Positions 42,939-50,895 of a stretch of 64,000 bases of DNA are shown piece by piece. Positions within the stretch are counted from its first letter, which is position 1, and each line of letters opens with the position of its first letter. The position numbers and the translations under genes were made by a program. The notes below the pieces were generated by a model that was not told where the DNA came from, made no database searches, and worked only from the letters and a program-made list of their open reading frames with translations. Source of the stretch: Cyanobacteria bacterium FACHB-502. Its GTDB lineage: Bacteria > Cyanobacteriota > Cyanobacteriia > Elainellales > Elainellaceae. The stretch is taken from positions 1-64,000 of the forward strand of contig JACJNZ010000058.1 of assembly GCA_014695325.1 (NCBI GenBank), read 5' to 3'.

Positions 42939-45143
42939 ATGCGTTACAAATATTTTCAGCCCCTTGAGGCATTGATTCAAAAAGCGACTGGCGTTAAACC
43001 AAGCCTAAACAATCGAATCAAGCATCTCAAGTTAGGAGAAAAGCTGAATTTGGGATTTGGAACGCTGGTCGTGCTCACTTTTCTGGTGGTTGGTCGCACG
43101 TATTTAAGCAGTGTTCAGGCAACAGCCAATATCAATCAAACGCAAACGGTTAGAATGCCTTCTGCTTTGGCTTCTGCGACAGCGCAGACCAACTTGCTGA
43201 GAATGCTTTCTGATGTCCGGGGATATCTGGCAACCGGAGATTCCGAATACCGTTTTCGCTATCAAAAAACGCGCCAGTCGTTTGAAACAGACTTGACGAT
43301 GCTGAATGATTTACTCAGCGACCAGGCGACAAGTAAAAATCAGCAGCAACTGCAAAATCTGAAGCAAATTTACCAGCAGTGGTCGGTGCTGCCCGATCGC
43401 CTCTTTAAGCTCTACGACGACACGATCGAAAATCAGCCTGCCCTGAAGTTATTAGATCAGGAAGGTGAACTTTTAATTGTCGGTATTTCTAACCAAATGC
43501 AGCAGATGCTAGAAGAGCAGGAAGGTCAATTAGCCTCTGCGGAAGCTGCAATTTTGTTCAGGGACATGCTGGAGTTTCGCAACTCTTTTGCGCTCTTAGT
43601 GTCGGCACTGCGAACCTATATTGTAGTTCGTGAACCTACCTTTCGATTTGAATACGGCAGGAATTTGCAAGCAAATCGACAAGCCTGGGAGCGGTTAACC
43701 CAAAAAAAGAATGAGATGACCCTCAGCCAGCAAGCGTCGCTGCAAAAGATTGCTCAACAGCGGCAATCCTTCCTCAATCTACCGGAAACGATGTTCAAGG
43801 CGGTAGCAAGCGATCGCTACCGGAATGATTTATATCTGTTTAATTCTGAAGCAGAGCCGCTGGCAACTGAAATGTTGTCTATTCTGAATGAGATTGTGCA
43901 AGATCAGCAGACTGCACTGACACAAGAACTAGAAGTCGGAAATGCCAGTCTCACCGATGCTCAATGGAAAAATCTTTTCACCGGATTGATCGCCGTAGGT
44001 TTAAGTGTTGGCATGACGGTATTTTTTCGACGGCACATTGCTCAACCCGTGCAGCGATTGACCGAAGCCACCAGTCGAATTACAGCAGGCGATTTTGACG
44101 TGAGTGCACCCGTTGAATCTCAGGATGAAATTGGACAACTTGCCCTGACCTTCAATCAAATGACAAAATCGCTCAAAGAATCCCGCGATCAGCTCGAACA
44201 TTACAATCGCAACTTAGAGCATGAAGTCAGGGATAGAACGCAAGAATTGCAGGAAAAAAACCAGCAGCTCGAACAGGCATTTGATGATCTGAAACAGACG
44301 CAAGCCCAACTGGTGCAAACCGAAAAAATGTCCAGTTTAGGGCAGCTCGTAGCGGGCATTGCCCATGAGATTAATAATCCGGTCAATTTCATTCACGGCA
44401 ATGTGAATTTTGTTGATCAATATGCCCAGGATTTGCTGGGATTGGTTCATCTTTATCAGTTGCAGTATCCAGAACCCGGCTTAGAAATTCAAGACAGACT
44501 AAAAGACATTGATTTTCAGTTTCTCGAAACGGATCTCACTCGAGTGCTGGCTTCGATCAAGGTCGGAACAGAACGCATCCGAGAAATCATCAAATCGCTG
44601 CGCCTGTTCTCCCGGCTGGACGAAGCAGAAGTCAAAAACGTTGATTTGCATGAGGGTATTGATAGCACGCTGATGATTTTGCAGGGTCGCTTAAAAGCAA
44701 AAACCGATCGTCCTGCAATTGAAGTCATTAAACACTATGGTGCGCTGCCAAAAGTTGAGTGCCATGCCGGACAGCTCAATCAAGTGTTTATGAATCTTTT
44801 GAGTAATGCGATCGATGCACTCGAAGAATCAAATCACGATCGCTCCTTTACAACGATTGAGCAGCAGCGCAATACCATCTGGATACAAACTGAAGTAATG
44901 AAGAACGATCGCGTTAAAATCACCATTGCGGATAACGGAATCGGGATGTCAGAAGTCGTGCGATCGCGCCTGTTTGACCCTTTTTTCACAACAAAGCCGG
45001 TTGGCAAAGGCACAGGCTTAGGGCTAGCCATCAGCTACCAAATCATCACCGAGAAACACAATGGGCAACTGTACTGTGATTCTACACCCGGAAAAGGAAC
45101 CAGATTTTGCATTGAAATTCCAAAGCAACAGCCCTTTGCATGA
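42939..45143 (+). CDS. Membrane sensor histidine kinase paired with TRAP binding proteins
   Basis: The 734-residue kinase has a short cytoplasmic N-terminus, a membrane helix at about 37-57, a large periplasmic helical domain (about 58-343), a second membrane helix at about 345-366, a HAMP domain (RHIAQPVQRLTEATSRITAGDF), a coiled coil, a dimerisation domain with phosphoacceptor His476 in GIAHEINNPVNF, and an HATPase domain (NLLSNAIDAL, DNGIGM, GTGLGLAISY). The periplasmic domain is large enough to dock the two binding proteins encoded just upstream. No response regulator gene is adjacent. The phosphate acceptor is unknown. It ends close to the convergent SUI1-like gene. Confidence 0.95.
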   Translation: MRYKYFQPLEALIQKATGVKPSLNNRIKHLKLGEKLNLGFGTLVVLTFLVVGRTYLSSVQATANINQTQTVRMPSALASATAQTNLLRMLSDVRGYLATGDSEYRFRYQKTRQSFETDLTMLNDLLSDQATSKNQQQLQNLKQIYQQWSVLPDRLFKLYDDTIENQPALKLLDQEGELLIVGISNQMQQMLEEQEGQLASAEAAILFRDMLEFRNSFALLVSALRTYIVVREPTFRFEYGRNLQANRQAWERLTQKKNEMTLSQQASLQKIAQQRQSFLNLPETMFKAVASDRYRNDLYLFNSEAEPLATEMLSILNEIVQDQQTALTQELEVGNASLTDAQWKNLFTGLIAVGLSVGMTVFFRRHIAQPVQRLTEATSRITAGDFDVSAPVESQDEIGQLALTFNQMTKSLKESRDQLEHYNRNLEHEVRDRTQELQEKNQQLEQAFDDLKQTQAQLVQTEKMSSLGQLVAGIAHEINNPVNFIHGNVNFVDQYAQDLLGLVHLYQLQYPEPGLEIQDRLKDIDFQFLETDLTRVLASIKVGTERIREIIKSLRLFSRLDEAEVKNVDLHEGIDSTLMILQGRLKAKTDRPAIEVIKHYGALPKVECHAGQLNQVFMNLLSNAIDALEESNHDRSFTTIEQQRNTIWIQTEVMKNDRVKITIADNGIGMSEVVRSRLFDPFFTTKPVGKGTGLGLAISYQIITEKHNGQLYCDSTPGKGTRFCIEIPKQQPFA

Positions 45144-45183
45144 TCGGAGGAATCTTTGAGTTCTCCCTGGCTGCTAAAGAACC

Positions 45184-45549
45184 CTACTTGCCGCCGCTTT
45201 TTTTCGCTTTGTAGCCCATCTGCGTCAGGAGTTCGACGAGCTTTTGAGTATGGTCGCCCTGAATCTCCATTTCGTTGTCTTTCAGTGTTCCGCCTGTGCC
45301 GCACTGGGCTTTGAGCTTCTTTAATAAATCTGCCAGCGTTTCAGGCTTTGCTTGAAATCCGCTAATAACGGTGACGGTTTTGCCGCCTTTGCCCTTGCGG
45401 GTTGCCTGCACGCGAAGATTTTGCTGGTTGGGCAGCAGTTCCTGAACCGGACGCTCGAAGGCATCGGTGTTGGGGTTGCCGAACTCGGAGTAAACTACGC
45501 GATTGGTTGCAGGGCTGTGAGCAGATGAATCTTTGCGTTTGGATGACAT
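45184..45549 (-). CDS. SUI1/eIF1-family translation factor (YciH type)
   Basis: The 121-residue protein carries the eIF1/SUI1 domain in its C-terminal 80 residues: LRVQATRKGKGGKTVTVISGF, LKKLKAQCGTGGTLKDNEMEIQGDH and LVELLTQMGY. Bacterial members (YciH) are related to eukaryotic initiation factor 1 and affect initiation fidelity on unusual start sites in vitro; they are not essential where tested. The N-terminal 40 residues are probably flexible. It diverges from trpB with about 150 bases between. Confidence 0.93.
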   Translation of the reverse strand: MSSKRKDSSAHSPATNRVVYSEFGNPNTDAFERPVQELLPNQQNLRVQATRKGKGGKTVTVISGFQAKPETLADLLKKLKAQCGTGGTLKDNEMEIQGDHTQKLVELLTQMGYKAKKSGGK

Positions 45550-45664
45550 GGGCGTGATGAAATCTGTGGCTTTTTTGGTGGCTTTTCTATAAGAACCAGG
45601 GAGAAGCGAAGCGACCCAGTTTCCCCTTTCGAGGCGATCGTTTTTTGCAGACCCGGAACTTCTT

Positions 45665-45670
45665 TATAAT
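45665..45670 (+). promoter_or_regulatory. Probable -10 element of trpB
   Basis: TATAAT lies 31 bases before the GTG start of trpB. A weak TTTTTT/TTGCAG element lies at 45641-45650, with 14-18 bases of spacing depending on alignment, so the -35 is uncertain. Confidence 0.45.
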
Positions 45671-45700
45671 AAGGACTGTTCCATTATCCCATTGGATTCC

Positions 45701-46945
45701 GTGACCTACACTCCCGTTCCCCCCTCCCAACCCCTTGACACGACCCAACGCCCAGACACCCTGGGACGCTTCGGTAAGTTTGGCGGCAAATATGTCCCCG
45801 AAACGCTAATGCCTGCCCTGAGCGAACTGGAAACGGCTTTTTATCAGTACCGCAATGATCCAGAATTCCAGGCAGAGTTTCAAGGCTTGCTAAAGGATTA
45901 TGTGGGCAGAGCAACACCACTCTATTTTGCGGAACGGTTGACTCAGCACTATGCCAAACCCGACGGCACGGGCGCCCAAATTTACCTGAAGCGGGAAGAC
46001 CTCAACCACACTGGGGCACACAAGATCAACAATGCTCTGGGGCAAGTGTTGCTGGCAAAGCGGATGGGCAAACAGCGGATTATTGCAGAAACGGGAGCCG
46101 GACAGCACGGAGTCGCTACGGCAACGGTCTGCGCTCGGTTTGGTCTGCACTGCATTATCTACATGGGCGTGCATGACATGGAGCGGCAGGCGTTAAATGT
46201 GTTTCGGATGCGGCTGATGGGAGCAGAGGTGCGTCCGGTGGCATCAGGGACGGGAACCCTGAAGGATGCCACGTCTGAGGCAATTCGGGACTGGGTAACG
46301 AATGTGGAAAGCACGCACTATATTTTGGGGTCGGTGGCGGGTCCACATCCTTATCCGATGATTGTGCGCGACTTTCAGGCAGTGATCGGGCAGGAGACGC
46401 GGCAGCAGTGTATGGAGAAATGGGGCGGTCTGCCAGATATGCTGCTGGCTTGTGTGGGCGGCGGCTCAAACGCGATGGGGCTGTTTCACGAGTTTGTGAA
46501 TGAACCCTCGGTGCGGCTCATTGGAATTGAGGCAGGCGGAGAGGGTGTCGATTCTGAAAAACACGCAGCAACGCTCACGCGGGGCAGAGTCGGCGTTTTG
46601 CACGGGGCGATGAGCTATTTGCTGCAAGACGAAGATGGACAGGTCGTAGAGCCATACTCAATCAGTGCCGGACTAGATTATCCGGGCGTTGGACCCGAAC
46701 ACAGCTTCCTCAAAGATGCCGGACGCGCTGAGTATTTCAGCATTTCTGACCAGGAAGCTCTGGAAGGACTGAAGCGACTTTCCTGCCTGGAGGGAATTAT
46801 TCCTGCGCTGGAAACGGCTCACGCGATCGCCTTCCTCGACCAACTCTGTCCCCAGCTCACGGGCAGTCCCCGGATTGTGATCAACTGCTCTGGACGCGGC
46901 GATAAGGATATGCAGAACGTAGCCAAGTACCTGAGTTTGGGTTAA
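45701..46945 (+). CDS. trpB: Tryptophan synthase beta subunit
   Basis: The PLP enzyme condenses indole (channelled from TrpA) with serine to give tryptophan. Motifs include [20 protein letters not shown], the PLP lysine in [35 protein letters not shown] and the phosphate-binding loop [12 protein letters not shown]. The start is taken at GTG 45701 (414 aa), giving a TYTPVPPS beginning like other cyanobacterial homologues; a TTG at 45692 would add three residues. No trpA is adjacent, the usual scattered trp organisation of cyanobacteria. The RNase D-like gene starts three bases after its stop. Confidence 0.97.
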   Translation: MTYTPVPPSQPLDTTQRPDTLGRFGKFGGKYVPETLMPALSELETAFYQYRNDPEFQAEFQGLLKDYVGRATPLYFAERLTQHYAKPDGTGAQIYLKREDLNHTGAHKINNALGQVLLAKRMGKQRIIAETGAGQHGVATATVCARFGLHCIIYMGVHDMERQALNVFRMRLMGAEVRPVASGTGTLKDATSEAIRDWVTNVESTHYILGSVAGPHPYPMIVRDFQAVIGQETRQQCMEKWGGLPDMLLACVGGGSNAMGLFHEFVNEPSVRLIGIEAGGEGVDSEKHAATLTRGRVGVLHGAMSYLLQDEDGQVVEPYSISAGLDYPGVGPEHSFLKDAGRAEYFSISDQEALEGLKRLSCLEGIIPALETAHAIAFLDQLCPQLTGSPRIVINCSGRGDKDMQNVAKYLSLG

Positions 46946-46948
46946 AGC

Positions 46949-47578
46949 ATGACATTCACCGAGTTTCAGGTCTGCGATCGAGACATCTCAGATGAAATTT
47001 TGGCAGGCTATCTTGAGTCCGATGCACTGGCAGTGGATACCGAAACAATGGGTCTGCTGCCGATGCGCGATCGGCTCTGCGTCGTGCAGCTTTGCGATCC
47101 GCAGGGACGAGTGGCAGTGCTGCGAATTCAGCAGGGACAAACCGAAGCCCCTAATCTAAAGCGGCTTTTGGAAGCGGAGCAGGTGTTGAAAGCCTTTCAC
47201 TTTGCCCGATTTGACCTGGCAACGATTCGCTATCACCTGGGAATCGAGGTCGCTCCGGTGTTTTGCACCAAGATTGCCAGCAAGCTTGCCCGCACCTATA
47301 GCCCCCGCCACGGACTTAAGGATGTGGTGCTGGAGCTAGAGCGGGTCGAACTCGACAAAACGGCACAAAGCTCCGACTGGGGCAATGCCGTAAATTTATC
47401 CGATGAGCAGTTGCGCTATGCCGCGAATGACGTGCGCTATTTGCTTAACATTCAGCAAAAATTAAAGGAGATGCTTCAGCGAGAAGGACGCTGGGAACTG
47501 GCGCAGGATTGCTTTCGCTGCTTACCCACGATCGTCTCCCTGGATCTGATGCAGTACCAGGGCATTTTTGAGCATTAG
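46949..47578 (+). CDS. RNase D-like 3'-5' exonuclease
   Basis: The 209-residue protein is a DEDDy-type exonuclease: ExoI LAVDTETMGLL, ExoII KAFHFARFDLATI and ExoIII LRYAANDVRYL with the Tyr. It contains only the catalytic domain and lacks the two HRDC domains of Escherichia coli RNase D, as is usual for the short cyanobacterial form. The likely role is 3' trimming of tRNA or other small RNAs. It follows trpB by three bases and is probably co-transcribed. Confidence 0.93.
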   Translation: MTFTEFQVCDRDISDEILAGYLESDALAVDTETMGLLPMRDRLCVVQLCDPQGRVAVLRIQQGQTEAPNLKRLLEAEQVLKAFHFARFDLATIRYHLGIEVAPVFCTKIASKLARTYSPRHGLKDVVLELERVELDKTAQSSDWGNAVNLSDEQLRYAANDVRYLLNIQQKLKEMLQREGRWELAQDCFRCLPTIVSLDLMQYQGIFEH

Positions 47579-47629
47579 TTTCGAGCAATAATGTCAAGCA
47601 ATAGTTTCGAGCAGCGGTAAAGTTGCGCC

Positions 47630-48100
47630 TCAGGGCTGGATTAGCGTTTCTTTGATCTTCCGGATGATTGGGCAAATTAACTGGCTCTCTTTGGGCGGCA
47701 GAGCCGATCGCAGCAGGTTCTCCAGTGCTGAGTACACAACCTCGCATCTGGGCTGAATTTTGCGTGATCGAGTAATAGTCTGGAACCAGATCAGTAAATC
47801 TTCCTGAAGCCAGGCTTCACCCAGCAGCATTGATTGCACTGCATGATGAAAGGTGTAGCGGACATCGTGCCGACACTGCACCGAAACATCTCTGCCCTCC
47901 ATCTGAAAAATTTGGGGATGGGAAGCAGAAACGCGCTGATAAAGCTCGTTGAGAATTCGCTCTTCTGCTTGTGCGAGCTTGCTATAGAGCTGAAAGCGAT
48001 CGATTGTCATCTGGGAAAGCTGTTCCAGTTCGACTAGCTCTTGATCTGTAGCGTAGCGACCATCAATTTCAGCAATGCGATCCAGTACATCAAACATCAA
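47630..48100 (-). CDS. Phycobiliprotein-like (phycobilisome family) protein
   Basis: The 156-residue protein shows the globin-like phycobiliprotein pattern: an N-terminal helical pair (GRYATDQELVELEQLSQM, RFQLYSKLAQAEERILNELYQRV), then CRHDVRYTFHHAVQSMLLGE at 76-95, which parallels the CxRDxxxxLRxxxYALLAGD core with Cys76 at the usual bilin-attachment position and Asp79 nearby, then LQEDLLIWFQTI and a helical end. It is divergent from true phycocyanin and allophycocyanin subunits. Similar stand-alone paralogues are annotated as phycobilisome proteins in cyanobacteria. Whether it carries a bilin is unknown. No phycobilisome structural gene or bilin lyase is nearby. Confidence 0.7.
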   Translation of the reverse strand: MMFDVLDRIAEIDGRYATDQELVELEQLSQMTIDRFQLYSKLAQAEERILNELYQRVSASHPQIFQMEGRDVSVQCRHDVRYTFHHAVQSMLLGEAWLQEDLLIWFQTITRSRKIQPRCEVVYSALENLLRSALPPKESQLICPIIRKIKETLIQP

Positions 48101-48258
48101 ATGTTCTCCAGACCAGGTAGAATCACAAATTTATTCTTCCCGCTGCCATTTTGAGTGATTCGATCGGGTTGAAAAACTTAACACGTCTAAAAAGTGCCTT
48201 AGAAGGTTAAATGGGCGATTGGGGTGGGAGTGTGCTTGAGGCATAGGATAGGTTCTAC

Positions 48259-48300
48259 ATTGCCCCCCTAATTCCCCCCTAATGGGGGGACTTTGAAAGC
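48259..48300 (+). repeat. Dispersed intergenic G/C-tract repeat, copy B
   Basis: attgcccccctaattccccc, then aatggggggactttgaaagc. It contains the same C-tract, G-tract and actttgaa core as copies at 411-480 and 50296-50370. It lies in the 304-base gap between the phycobiliprotein-like gene and malQ, which contains no gene. Confidence 0.65.
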
Positions 48301-48404
48301 AAGGATGATTCTTGAGGAAACTGATAATTTAACGCTCGGTTCCTCCCAGAATTAACCCGCAGGGGGCAGTTCGGCAGGTGGTTAACTCAGCAAACCGGAA
48401 TGCT

Positions 48405-49922
48405 TCAACGGCTATAAATCTCCGTCATCTGACGCAGCCGATCGCTAATCTCCTGGGTCAGCAAGCCCGAGTCCGTGTATCGCCATCGCCACTGTCCGGC
48501 ATTGGTGCTGGGATCGTTCATGCGGGCGCGGTTGTCCAGTCCCAGCACGTCCTGAAGCGGCAGGATTGCTAGATCTGCGACCGAGAACAGAGCCGCTGAG
48601 ATAAATAGCCAGTTGATTTCCTGAATGTCTTCTGGTGTCGCGTAGCCCCAGTATTTTGTGACAAACTGCTTTTCGTGATCGCCGGCTTTTTGCCACCAGC
48701 CGATCGTCGTATCGTTGTCGTGCGTGCCAGGATAAACGACGCAGTTGGGGATATAGTGATGGGGCAGATAGGCGTTATCAGAACCGCCGCCAAAGGCGAA
48801 CTGAAGAATTCGCATTCCGGGGAAGTCGAAGCGATCGCGCAGTTCCTCTACTTCGGGGGTAATGATGCCCAGATCTTCTGCCATCACCGGTAGAGAACCG
48901 ACTGCCGCCTTCAGCGCCTCAAAGAATTTTGCGTCTGGGCCTTTGACCCATTTGCCATTAATCGCCGTAGTTTCTCCGGCAGGAACTTCCCAGTATGCCT
49001 CGAAGCCCCGGAAGTGATCGATGCGGACAATATCGACATAAAGCAGTGTTGCCTTAAACCGCGCAATCCACCAGGCAAAATTGGTGCTTTCGATCTGATT
49101 CCAGTCGTAAACCGGGTTGCCCCAGAGCTGACCCGTTGCGCTGAAGTAGTCCGGTGGCACTCCGGCAATATAGGCAGACTCTAGCGTTTGTGGATCGAGC
49201 TTAAAGGTTTCGGGGCTAGACCAGACATCCGAGCTGTTGTGGCAAACATAGATTGACACGTCGCCCACAATTTGAATGCCTTTGCCGTTGGCATACGCCC
49301 GCAGTTTGCGCCACTGCTCAAAGAACTGGAACTGCATGAATTTTTGAAAGGCAATGCTGTCCTTTAGTTCTTGCCGTTTGGCTTCGAGGGCATTGGGTTC
49401 GCGACGGGCGATCGATCGCTCCCACTGGCTCCAGGGCTTGCCGCCGTTTTCTTCCAGCAATGCCATAAACAGCACAAAGTCATCTAGCCACCAGGCTTGC
49501 TCCCGGCAAAACTGCTCGTATTCGGGATTCGGTTCTTTGTTGAGTTTTTGGGCAAAGCGATCGAATGCCTGCTTCAGGTAGCCGTACTTAACCGGAATTA
49601 CGCGATCGAAATCCACGCGGCTATAGCCCGGTTCGCCTGATTCAGGGAGCGGCTGAAGCTGGTCAGCCTCCAGTAAGCCTTCTTCTGCCAGGGTTTCGAG
49701 GCTGATCATCAGCGGATTTCCGGCAAAGGCACTGAAATTCATAATGTAAGGCGAATGCTCGTCTCCGGTGGGTCCCAGCGGCAACACCTGCCATAGCTTT
49801 TGTCCGCTGCGCTCCAGAAAATCGATAAACTCATAAGCCGATCGTCCTAAATCCCCAATGCCAAATCGTCCGGGAAGGCAGGTGGGATGAAGTAGAATGC
49901 CACTGGCGCGTTGAAAGGTCAC
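48405..49922 (-). CDS. malQ: 4-alpha-glucanotransferase (amylomaltase)
   Basis: This 505-residue GH77 enzyme transfers alpha-1,4-glucan segments between maltooligosaccharides and releases glucose. Family features are GILLHPTCLPGRFGIGDLG, WQVLPLGPTG, YVDIVRIDHFRGFEAYWEVP with the catalytic Asp, VMAEDLGIITPEV with the acid/base Glu, and VVYPGTHDNDTTIGWW. The length is that of the short bacterial and plant D-enzyme form. In cyanobacteria it takes part in glycogen turnover. It lies beside the trehalose synthase-maltokinase gene on the other strand, fitting an alpha-glucan neighbourhood. Confidence 0.97.
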   Translation of the reverse strand: MTFQRASGILLHPTCLPGRFGIGDLGRSAYEFIDFLERSGQKLWQVLPLGPTGDEHSPYIMNFSAFAGNPLMISLETLAEEGLLEADQLQPLPESGEPGYSRVDFDRVIPVKYGYLKQAFDRFAQKLNKEPNPEYEQFCREQAWWLDDFVLFMALLEENGGKPWSQWERSIARREPNALEAKRQELKDSIAFQKFMQFQFFEQWRKLRAYANGKGIQIVGDVSIYVCHNSSDVWSSPETFKLDPQTLESAYIAGVPPDYFSATGQLWGNPVYDWNQIESTNFAWWIARFKATLLYVDIVRIDHFRGFEAYWEVPAGETTAINGKWVKGPDAKFFEALKAAVGSLPVMAEDLGIITPEVEELRDRFDFPGMRILQFAFGGGSDNAYLPHHYIPNCVVYPGTHDNDTTIGWWQKAGDHEKQFVTKYWGYATPEDIQEINWLFISAALFSVADLAILPLQDVLGLDNRARMNDPSTNAGQWRWRYTDSGLLTQEISDRLRQMTEIYSR

Positions 49923-50295
49923 GGTTTTTTCCTGCTAGCGACTGATATTAATGAATGCAAAAGATTGTAGAGTTTGGAGCCGAAAATTTCCTCTTACCTG
50001 AGTTGATTTGCAGTGGATTTGCGATCGAATTCAGAAGGGCGATCGCATCTCTTCCAGGGCAAAATACCAACCTAACCAGTGAATTTACCGGGTGTAAAGG
50101 CAAAAATTGTAAGAATATCGAGATATTACGGAAAGGCTTTGCAAAGTTCCGGTGAAATCGGCGTCCTCCTCTAGGAGGATTGAATTTTTCATTTTTAGAA
50201 TGGGCGCATCCAGAAAGCGCGGTTAAGCAACAGCCTTTTAAGCGGGTATTTGAGAAGTCTCTGAGGTTTGACATTGACTCTGCTATTTCCCTTTT
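49923..50295. other. Intergenic region without recognised gene
   Basis: This first part of the roughly 970-base space between malQ and the trehalose synthase gene contains short open frames on both strands (for example 49955-50155 and 49948-50274) that overlap each other and look like no protein I know. I see no riboswitch or RNA-gene pattern. Confidence 0.5.
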
Positions 50296-50370
50296 TGCCC
50301 CCGCCGCTGGGGACTTTGAAACCTAGAGGAAGAGAGGTTCCCCTAGAATTCGGGGGCTAGGGAGGCGGAT
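50296..50370 (+). repeat. Dispersed intergenic G/C-tract repeat, copy C
   Basis: tgcccccgccgctggggact followed by ttgaaacc and, after about 20 bases, an inverted pair ggttcccctagaa / ttcgggggctagg. It shares the ggggactttgaa core with the copies at 411-480 and 48259-48300 but is more diverged. Confidence 0.55.
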
Positions 50371-50375
50371 CACTG

Positions 50376-50564
50376 TTAGGATTTTTCAAACATCCTGCAA
50401 ACTTCCGATTCAGGGTATTTCAAGCAGAGTATTTCACAAAATACTTTTATCAGATCTGCGGCTCTTTTCTGGAGAGTCGAGATCATCGCTTCAATCGCGA
50501 ATTGGCTCAAGCGATCGATCGCCGCTCTGGTCATTTTCTTGAGATTGTCAGTGATGGCTACCAC
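50376..50564 (-). CDS. Possible small hypothetical protein (62 aa)
   Basis: A GTG-started frame gives a basic, helical protein (ITDNLKKMTRAAIDRLSQFAIEAM ... SEVCRMFEKS). No ribosome-binding site and no family are recognised. It lies downstream of a decayed gene fragment on the same strand, so it may also be a remnant. Confidence 0.25.
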   Translation of the reverse strand: MVAITDNLKKMTRAAIDRLSQFAIEAMISTLQKRAADLIKVFCEILCLKYPESEVCRMFEKS

Positions 50565-50580
50565 AACTTGAGCTAGTGAA

Positions 50581-50740
50581 CTACGCTTGAATGAAAAGTC
50601 TGATTAACACTCCATCAGGGTCGCAACCCCGGAAATGTATCGCATCTACCCGCTCAGCCACCGTCTCCAGGTCACCCACCTGCTCTAGACTTACGATTTC
50701 CGCTTGATTGGTTGGCTCTCTGCCTTCAGTAAGACAGAGA
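50581..50740 (-). pseudogene. Possible remnant of a VOC/glyoxalase-family gene
   Basis: Read on the minus strand, the frame ending at TAG 50583-50581 gives LETVAERVDAIHFRGCDPDG and then VLIRLFIQA. This resembles the C-terminal end of glyoxalase/dioxygenase (VOC) proteins, where a DPDGxLIxL segment supplies a metal-ligand strand. The frame has no start codon and meets a stop near 50785. It therefore looks like a 3' fragment of a lost gene. The identification rests on a short match only. Confidence 0.35.
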
Positions 50741-50895
50741 GTTGGCTTGCAATTGGCACAATCGATCGAGAAGGTGAAAAACGGTCAATCCATTTTGCTC
50801 AGATGATCTGGCTGCACAACTGCTGCACAACCAGATTGCCAAGGACTTGCGACAGAATCCAGCGAACAGCCGATCGGTTTTTAGGGAAACATACT

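Noticed and set aside
50704-50895. In-frame upstream extension of the trehalose synthase gene
   Set aside because: The added residues are unlike family N-termini, and the ATG at 50896 gives the expected start just before the conserved IIYEVPVRAF segment.
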